NCBI GenBank assembly: GCA_963971425.1 | Contig: OZ020520.1 | Coordinates: 25,562,754-25,626,753 of the forward strand | Source of the DNA: Bryoerythrophyllum caledonicum | Lineage: Eukaryota; Streptophyta; Bryopsida; Pottiales; Pottiaceae | Length of the DNA: 64,000 nt | Direction of reading: 5' to 3' | Shown: positions 57,951-64,000 of the stretch, piece after piece | How the letters are laid out: the number at the start of each line of letters is the position of its first letter | Numbering within the stretch: position 1 is the first letter of the stretch | The notes under the pieces: generated by a model | What the model saw: the letters and a program-made list of their open reading frames with translations, nothing else | What the model was told of the DNA's origin: nothing | The model's database searches: none | Position numbers and translations under genes: made by a program

Positions 57951-59569
57951 AGAGAGGGGAGCGCTTTGAGAATTCACGGGGAATCTGGCTGCAACCGGAA
58001 TAGATGGCAGGAGAGTCCAGTCGTGTCTTCAATTCTTCAAATCTTCATATCTTCATCTCTTCGACTCTTCAAACAGCTTCCCGTTGGCCTATCCTGTGGT
58101 GGCTCTAAACGGGTTTAGGGTAAAGGTAAGGTGATAAGAACCCACGGCCTCGGACGGGTAAAACGGGACGGCCAGACCACAAGCTGAAACCGTCCGAAAG
58201 ATTGGCTCCTAAAATTCAAACCCACGGTGACCAGCAATCGCACCTCACCGGTGGGAACAACATAAATACGACCGTGTGGGTGATCAACCCCACTTCGCCG
58301 CAACAAAATTTACGAAGCAGAATTGAAAAGAACTAGCCTCCAAATCCGGCTGGGAATAACAAAAAAAAGACAACGAGCCTCCAAATCTGGCTAGGAATAA
58401 CAAGCCACAAGCCACAACACACGAGTCTTCATGTCTTCTTATCTTCTAGTCTTCAAGTCTTCAAGTCTTCAAGTGTTCAAAAACACTAAGAAACTCAAAA
58501 GAAGTGTTCAAAAACACAATGGAAAAATTTCCATCAAGGCTGTAACCTTCAAACAAGTGCCACAGATGACTCAAAACTCCAACTACTAAGTTTAATAACT
58601 TTCTGTAAAGCTAACACAAATAACTAACACTCCTCCAAATTTCAAGTCATTCTAAACTACTGTCCGAAAGTTATGCGAGTTCAAAGTTCCGCCCTTCTAG
58701 AAATTCAATCGCTCATAACTTCTTTTTCAAAACTCCAAATCTTAATTGTAATAGCTTTTTGGAGAGCTATAACAATGGTGCACACACCTTCCAAATCTCA
58801 AACCATTCTAAACTACTGTCCAAAAGTTATGGCTTGTTGAAACCTCTGCCCTCTCAATGGATGGCCTCGGGTCTTCACAATTTCAAACCTTCATAACTTT
58901 TGCAATTCAACTCTAATCAACTTGAATGATAAGTTTATGGAAAGCTAAACAAAAGTTCTATAACTCCTGAAATTTTCAAAGAAAGACGCAAAAACTACAA
59001 ACTTTGGTGGCCGCCCGAATCTCTGCTCCTCTTCGTTGGGTGGCAGCAGACCCTCCTCCACTCACACGCTTGTAACTTTTTGTCTACAACTCCAAATCAA
59101 GCGAAAATAATCTCTCTGGAAGCGCATCTCAAAGAGGAAGAAACCCTCAAAATTTCATTCAAAAAAATTGCTTACAACCAGAGTTCTCGCCCATCAAACT
59201 CTCGGCTCTCTACACACCCACACACACTTTTTCTCCAAAGCACACTAACTTCTTTTTCCCCCAAAACCCGACTAGGAGGGAGAGAGAAGATGCCTACCTA
59301 CCCTCTAGACCCCTAAGGTGGATAAGATCAGCCCATGTGCATATCACATGGGCCTCAAAACACCCATTGGCTCTAGGAAAACTCAAAAGATAAGTATCTA
59401 CTTATCTTTAAAGGTCAACAAACCTTTAGAGTTCTAACTAGGAGGTAAACTACCCTCTATCTACTATCTTTTAACTTCTAACATTCAAATGAAACACAAA
59501 ACACAAAAATTTAGTACAAAGCTTCAATCAAAAACAAGTAGAGGTAAAAACTAAAGTCAAAGAACAGTG
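57951..59569. other. Non-coding region, possible 3' part of the gypsy element
   Basis: Pyrimidine-rich runs such as CTTCAAGTCTTCAAGTCTTC (about 58440-58475) and repeated 'ctaaactactgtcc(g/a)aaagttatg' blocks (about 58652-58676 and 58810-58832) are present. No coding region. If the retrotransposon to the right is complete, its LTR should lie here or further left; I could not see a matching LTR because the other end is outside the window. Confidence 0.4.
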
Positions 59570-60028
59570 CTACTCCATCTGCAAGAACTTGAGGATGCGC
59601 TTGATAGTACTTGCAATGTAATCTGCACGTTGAGTTTTTGTCAAAGGATTCACTGGCCCTTCTAACCAACGATGGTGGCCAGTGCTTAGCTCGATTGGCC
59701 TAGGTATACAGAAATAATGGTCTTCGTTCAGGCCTTCGAAACTGCCTTCAAATGTCACTTCACGGGTGCCCGGTTCAACACATCCAGTTTGAAGTAAGAT
59801 TACTAAAACACGCGCGTCCTTTTGGAGATTACCATGCCAACGCTGCTCAACACGAGGCTGCTTTAGCGGACGAGAAGATCCAGCTTCATCTTGCGGATGA
59901 AATGGCAATGGTGAAGAAACCGCCGGCTGGGATGGTTGAATTGGCAACTGAGACAAGGAAAGCTGTAAATCTACCTCCGGTTCAGACTCTTGATCTTGTG
60001 ACTCCATAAAAACCCTCCAGTTCGACAT
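59570..60028 (-). CDS. Extra ORF downstream of gypsy pol, unknown function
   Basis: A 152-aa open frame from ATG 60028 (MSNWRVFMESQDQESEPEVD). The N-terminal third is acidic and Pro/Ser-rich with one basic patch (SRPLKQPRVEQRWHG). The rest looks folded (ILLQTGCVEPGTREVTFEGS, DHYFCIPRPIELSTGHHRWL, YIASTIKRILKFLQ). I recognise no domain. It is in sense orientation 3' of pol (272 bp apart), where some plant Ty3/gypsy elements carry additional ORFs, so it is probably part of the same element. Confidence 0.45.
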   Translation of the reverse strand: MSNWRVFMESQDQESEPEVDLQLSLSQLPIQPSQPAVSSPLPFHPQDEAGSSRPLKQPRVEQRWHGNLQKDARVLVILLQTGCVEPGTREVTFEGSFEGLNEDHYFCIPRPIELSTGHHRWLEGPVNPLTKTQRADYIASTIKRILKFLQME

Positions 60029-60300
60029 ATTAGTTCGAACTTCAAATCCAAACACAAACTCTAAGAACGTAAAGGAATACTTCGAATTGGTGAATATTGT
60101 TTACGGCTTTCGCCTTTTAAACAATTCCATGAGCAATAAGCGTCACCTTGAAGCTACTGGAAGCGTCACCAATAAGTTTCGTCCTTCTAATCAAAGATCT
60201 TTCCAAAAAGGTAAACAAGTAAATATTTTATACACTGAAAATATTTACATCAGGACATTCACCCCCTCTAATCCTGCACATCCTCTGGTATGTGCCAAAC

Positions 60301-63300
60301 TCAGGGGTCTTCATTATCTTGGTGATCGTGTAGTGCATCTTCGAATGTTTCATGATCTTCTTCGGTCTCATCTTCCTCTGTATCTTGGTCTGGGATCATG
60401 AAGCTATTCAAGTCCTCATCATTGAATCTGCCATCTCTTCTTCTGAATGCTTTGATCCTCTTTCCAGCTATTGGTACACGCAGAAGAGTCCCGTCTAATT
60501 CCCGAAGTGAATAAGTGCCATTTTCATAGACTTTGACCACAACATAGGGTCCAAACCATCTTTTGGCAAATTTACGCATTGTACTGTGTTGGTGTTCCAA
60601 GGTACTATCAAAGACAAGTACCCAATCACCTTCTTCGATTTTCTTCACCCTCAGCCGGTGTGTCTTGTCAAAGCGCTCTTTGTTGCTAAGCCTTGCAGTC
60701 TTTAATTTTTCCAATGCCACCTCCAGGTCCTCAGGCAATCTTTCAAGTTGTTGAATGCGAAGTTCTAACAACCTTTCTCTGGTAATTCCGTCCTCCCATG
60801 AAAGAAACATCCATGTAGGAATGTTTGCTTCCCCTGACATCATTGGCTTCTGACCATGCATAAGCTCCACAGGCATGTAACCAGTCACAGTACTATGTGT
60901 GGTTCTATCAGCCCATAGAGCAAATGGAAGTAGTTTCGGCCACATACTAGGTTTTCCTTTGCAGGCCTTGACTAGAGCATGAATGATTGGAGGATGACCT
61001 CTCTCAATTTTGCCGTTGGCCTCAGGATTGTAAGCCGTAGTCAGCTTCAACTGCACACCATATCGCTTGAAGAATTCTTTGGCTTCACTAGCATTCAATT
61101 CTCCTCTGTCAGCTCTCATCCGACCAATACTCCCATACCGACTAAAAATGTCTTCAAGTATAAATCGGCACACATTCTCTGTTGCCTTGGTCCTCAAAGC
61201 CCTTCCTTCGACAAAGTTTGAGAGCTCTTCCCGGGCCAAAACAAGGTACTTCATTCCCCACATTGCACTTGGCATGGCAACCAAATCAATCATCCATTGA
61301 AAATGGATTGCAACGGGGTAAGTGGGATGTAATTCGTCTCTGTGCCGCACCTTGGATTGTAATTGGCATACTGCACAGGAAGCTACATACTCTTCAACAT
61401 CTTTATATAGCCCTTTCCACCAATATCTCTCCTTAATTTTTGTATACGTGGCCCACACTCCTCTGTGACCAGCCCAAAGTGTATCATGAAACTCTTGTAG
61501 AACTTGGGTCTTGGTTTCAGAGTCTCCCACCACTCTTAACGGCACTTCACTAGCTCTTTTTGCCCTCTTCCATAGAAATCCATCTTTCAACAGATATCCA
61601 TAAGACTGATGTCTGATGTCTTTGAATGTCTTATCCATCCAACTTCTTTGTCGCTCCATTGTGCTCAAGTAGAGCCCAATATCTCTCAGCTTTCCTTCGT
61701 ACAACTCAGACTTGAAAGGCAATACTCTAGTAGACGAACTTTCACCACCTATGTTCATCACATAGCCCCCGTGTAACAATTCTTCACCATGTTCATAAGC
61801 CATCATCTCTTCTTCATTGAAATACCTTGCTCTAGACAACATATCCGCTACAGAATTCTTTCTGCCTTCAATGTGAACAAGAACAGGGTTCAAAGACTTG
61901 ATGTAGGCTATCCAGCGCAGCATCGCAATGTCTGGTGAAGAACAATTTGCTATCATCCCCAGCAAAGGCAAGCAGTCAGTTTCTAAAACTACCTCCGCAC
62001 CAATCAAGTAGTTTCTGTCCGCTTTTAGAGCAGTAAGGGCACCCCAAAGTTCTCTTTTTACTTGTGGGTAAACCCTCTGCCGCTCTGTCAAGATCCTTGC
62101 TCCAAATCGGATAGCAAATCTATTCCCTTCTTCATCATCCTGTCCAACAGCCCATCCAATTGCAATTGGACTTGTATCAACAGTTACAATCACCGGTCTT
62201 CCACAAGTATAACTCACTTGTTTAAGAACCGATGGTGATTCCAAGATTCTCTTCAGCTCCATCATAGCTCGGTCTTGCTCACGCTGCCAAACAAATTTGT
62301 TTCTCTTGCGCAATAGCTTGTAAAGAGGTTCTGATATATGAGCAAAATGAGGGATCCAAATTTGATAGAAGACGCAGGCTCCTAAAAACCTCCTTACTTC
62401 AGTGATATTGCTACAGGCCTTCATTCTCCCAATAGCATCCACCTTCTCAGGGTTAGGTTTTCTTCCATAAGAACCACATAAGTGTCCAACCACCAAAATC
62501 TCATCAACCCCAAACTTGGATTTCTCAATGGAGAGAGTCAAATTGACCTCCTCCAATTTGTTCAAGATTTTGGCTACATCTTCAATATGATTACTCACAA
62601 AGGCTCTGCAACCATCATCTTGAATAGTTAAGTCTCTTCCTTTCTCCTCGCACCCTTTCATGGGAATGTCATCCACAAAAGGTATGGTTTTCTCAGGCAC
62701 AAAGTCTCTTAGGATTTGATTCATGGCGCTCTGCATATGTGCCACCGAGTTGGTAGCACCTTGAGGCAATGTACACATGCGCACTAATCCAAGTGGAGTC
62801 TTCATGGTTGTTAAATCTCTGCTCTCAGCAGCTAGTTGAAATTGATCATAACCAGAGTATAGATCTCCAATGGAATAAATTGCATGCCCCGCAAATGCTT
62901 CAGCTACTTCATCAACAATAGGCCCTGAGCCCTTGTTTCTGATTGTCACTCCATTTGCTGGCTGCATATCTTGAATGAACCTCAATGCTCCCGATTTCTT
63001 TGGCACTGTGAACCATCGATTTGAATATGGAGCCATTGAAGGTTCAAGTATGCCCATGCGTGTCTTTTCTTTGAGCAACTCTACAAGCTTCGGAAGTAGA
63101 GCTCTAGGCACAGGTATAGGCTTCAAATCCCATGGTACATGCGGTACCGTAAAAATAACCATTGGTGCCACAATAGTTGGATGTACACATCCAATTTCAT
63201 CTGGCGAAGAAGCAAAGGCCTTTCCATGCTTCGAAAGCATATCTTGAAATTTCTTCTTCTCCGGCTCAGTTAAAAAATCATCTCCACCAATCTTCAAGTT

Positions 63301-63861
63301 TGCCAAAGTCTCTTTGGTGAACTTGTGTCCAATCCTCCTTGCTTCTCTCAAACTTGGCTCTTTCTCAGCTTGTCTGATATGATCATCAGTGTCAGGTGGT
63401 AGCTGAGTAGCCACTGGCTTCACCTTCTTGGCCACAGTTTTGTATCTTGTATGAACTGAAGCTTCCGGTCTCTGCCCATCAATTCTTGAACAATCAAAGC
63501 TTGTTATTGCTGTGGAAATCTCATGATACATTGCACTTGTATGCACATTGACAAAGCAATGAGTAGCTCCCTTCGCATCCGTGTTTGTTTTTAGATCTTG
63601 CAAAGTCTGCAAGATATCATCTGGCATTCCATTCTCTTCATAAATACCAGAAATAGTCTCATCTTCTTCTAAAACCTTCATCTTTTTTAGATTTTTCTCC
63701 ATCTTTTTCACAAATTTTCTATATACAGGGTCCAAATCTTTGACACCCGTAAAGCTCACAAAGCCGCACTCTGTCACACTTAAAAATCCACACCTAATGT
63801 TGGTGTGTACATTGGGGAACTCGTCAATCTTAATTCCCTTAGCACCCGTGGATCCCCACAT
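60301..63861 (-). CDS. pol: Ty3/gypsy polyprotein: reverse transcriptase, RNase H, integrase
   Basis: An uninterrupted 1,186-aa frame from ATG 63861. Order: N-terminal spacer (residues 1-210), reverse transcriptase (about 230-440) with VPKKSGALRFIQDMQPAN, LPQGATNS and a FVDD active site, then RNase H (about 545-670; TVDTSP, ADMLSRARY). Next is an integrase HHCC finger (HDTLWAGHRG...CAVCQLQ), an integrase core with DLVAMP, RADRGELNASE and NPEANGKIERGH (D, D, E all present), and a C-terminal tail with WFGPYVVVKVYENGTYSLRE. The order RT-RNaseH-IN is that of Ty3/gypsy. The RT (FVDDIPMKGCEEKG, RRFLGACVFYQIWIPHFAHI) resembles a lineage I associate with fungal-type elements more than common angiosperm clades, a point to be tested. 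Intact pol suggests recent activity. Confidence 0.93.
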   Translation of the reverse strand: MWGSTGAKGIKIDEFPNVHTNIRCGFLSVTECGFVSFTGVKDLDPVYRKFVKKMEKNLKKMKVLEEDETISGIYEENGMPDDILQTLQDLKTNTDAKGATHCFVNVHTSAMYHEISTAITSFDCSRIDGQRPEASVHTRYKTVAKKVKPVATQLPPDTDDHIRQAEKEPSLREARRIGHKFTKETLANLKIGGDDFLTEPEKKKFQDMLSKHGKAFASSPDEIGCVHPTIVAPMVIFTVPHVPWDLKPIPVPRALLPKLVELLKEKTRMGILEPSMAPYSNRWFTVPKKSGALRFIQDMQPANGVTIRNKGSGPIVDEVAEAFAGHAIYSIGDLYSGYDQFQLAAESRDLTTMKTPLGLVRMCTLPQGATNSVAHMQSAMNQILRDFVPEKTIPFVDDIPMKGCEEKGRDLTIQDDGCRAFVSNHIEDVAKILNKLEEVNLTLSIEKSKFGVDEILVVGHLCGSYGRKPNPEKVDAIGRMKACSNITEVRRFLGACVFYQIWIPHFAHISEPLYKLLRKRNKFVWQREQDRAMMELKRILESPSVLKQVSYTCGRPVIVTVDTSPIAIGWAVGQDDEEGNRFAIRFGARILTERQRVYPQVKRELWGALTALKADRNYLIGAEVVLETDCLPLLGMIANCSSPDIAMLRWIAYIKSLNPVLVHIEGRKNSVADMLSRARYFNEEEMMAYEHGEELLHGGYVMNIGGESSSTRVLPFKSELYEGKLRDIGLYLSTMERQRSWMDKTFKDIRHQSYGYLLKDGFLWKRAKRASEVPLRVVGDSETKTQVLQEFHDTLWAGHRGVWATYTKIKERYWWKGLYKDVEEYVASCAVCQLQSKVRHRDELHPTYPVAIHFQWMIDLVAMPSAMWGMKYLVLAREELSNFVEGRALRTKATENVCRFILEDIFSRYGSIGRMRADRGELNASEAKEFFKRYGVQLKLTTAYNPEANGKIERGHPPIIHALVKACKGKPSMWPKLLPFALWADRTTHSTVTGYMPVELMHGQKPMMSGEANIPTWMFLSWEDGITRERLLELRIQQLERLPEDLEVALEKLKTARLSNKERFDKTHRLRVKKIEEGDWVLVFDSTLEHQHSTMRKFAKRWFGPYVVVKVYENGTYSLRELDGTLLRVPIAGKRIKAFRRRDGRFNDEDLNSFMIPDQDTEEDETEEDHETFEDALHDHQDNEDP

Positions 63862-63875
63862 CCCACGTGTGCCCT

Positions 63876-64000
63876 TTAGAAATCCGGAAAGTTCGTAGAA
63901 GTTGGTAGAGGGATCTCTCTGAGTTGAAGCCGATGCCTCTCATTGTCAGGCCTCACCGTTAAGAACTGCACTGACCTCTTTCCATCAACACTTCGAATCC
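63876..64000 (-). CDS. Tail of the upstream gypsy ORF (partial)
   Basis: In a different frame from pol, the minus strand is open from the right edge to TAA at 63876-63878. It reads SVDGKRSVQFLTVRPDNERH and ends TSTNFPDF, 14 bp before the pol ATG. This would be the end of gag or protease, with pol starting separately or by frameshift. Only 41 codons are visible. Confidence 0.4.
   Translation of the reverse strand, partial: IRSVDGKRSVQFLTVRPDNERHRLQLREIPLPTSTNFPDF

Noticed and set aside
58400..59570. LTR of the gypsy element
   Set aside because: The opposite LTR lies outside the window, so no direct repeat can be matched; borders would be guesses.

Overview
This window is nuclear DNA of a photosynthetic eukaryote. 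The evidence is a nuclear gene for photosystem II protein PsbTn with a chloroplast/lumen leader, intron-rich genes with GT-AG introns, a pfkB-family kinase, proteasome subunit RPN8, a stress-type repeat protein, and plant-type transposons (PIF/Harbinger, Mutator-like, Helitron, Ty3/gypsy). I infer a land plant or close streptophyte, possibly not a seed plant, but the sequence does not settle the species. A 200-base run of N marks an assembly gap at 54491-54690.

Layout. 0.9-3.3 kb: PIF/Harbinger element with a transposase (+) and a Myb/SANT-like partner (-) facing each other. 3.7-7.7 kb: MAK32-like pfkB kinase (10 exons, 351 aa). 8.8-10.9 kb: repeat-rich hydrophilic protein with a dehydrin-like N-terminus, a DRE/ABRE promoter motif, and a 3' end cut short by a stop codon. 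12.0-12.6 kb: psbTn (-). 12.98-15.02 kb: small non-autonomous inverted-repeat elements. 15.4-21.9 kb: a Tc1/mariner element with long (about 0.55 kb) inverted repeats, split by a roughly 4 kb insertion that carries a broken coiled-coil gene. 22.57-37.08 kb: a 14.5 kb Mutator-like element. 37.2-43.2 kb: decayed Helitron, itself interrupted. 46.1-48.8 kb: RPN8 (10 exons, 310 aa). 49.7-53 kb: a hairpin-ended MITE and a second, decayed Harbinger element. 53.4-58 kb: inverted repeats, the gap, a decayed unknown gene, and fragments of ureidoglycolate lyase-like and S-adenosylhomocysteinase genes. 59.6-64 kb: Ty3/gypsy retrotransposon pol (-) running towards the right edge.

The most interesting object is the 14,515-bp element at 22566-37080. 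It is bounded by a perfect 10-bp target-site duplication (ACCATGGCTT) and inverted termini with a perfect 35-bp core. It encodes a Mutator-like transposase (SWIM zinc finger; one in-frame stop) on the minus strand. Head to head with it, about 0.9 kb away, is an intact multi-exon gene whose product joins a ParB-like domain to a C-terminal domain resembling permuted (beta-class) bacterial DNA amino-methyltransferases. The large intron before the ParB exon carries a tandem array (unit about 443 bp) in which a 20-bp palindrome, GTCCCTCGGATCCGAGGGAC, recurs in perfect or near-perfect form. A transposon carrying its own possible DNA-modification/partition-like protein plus a repeated palindrome that could be its site is my main hypothesis. 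The gene structure and the repeats are read directly from the sequence; the function is inference.
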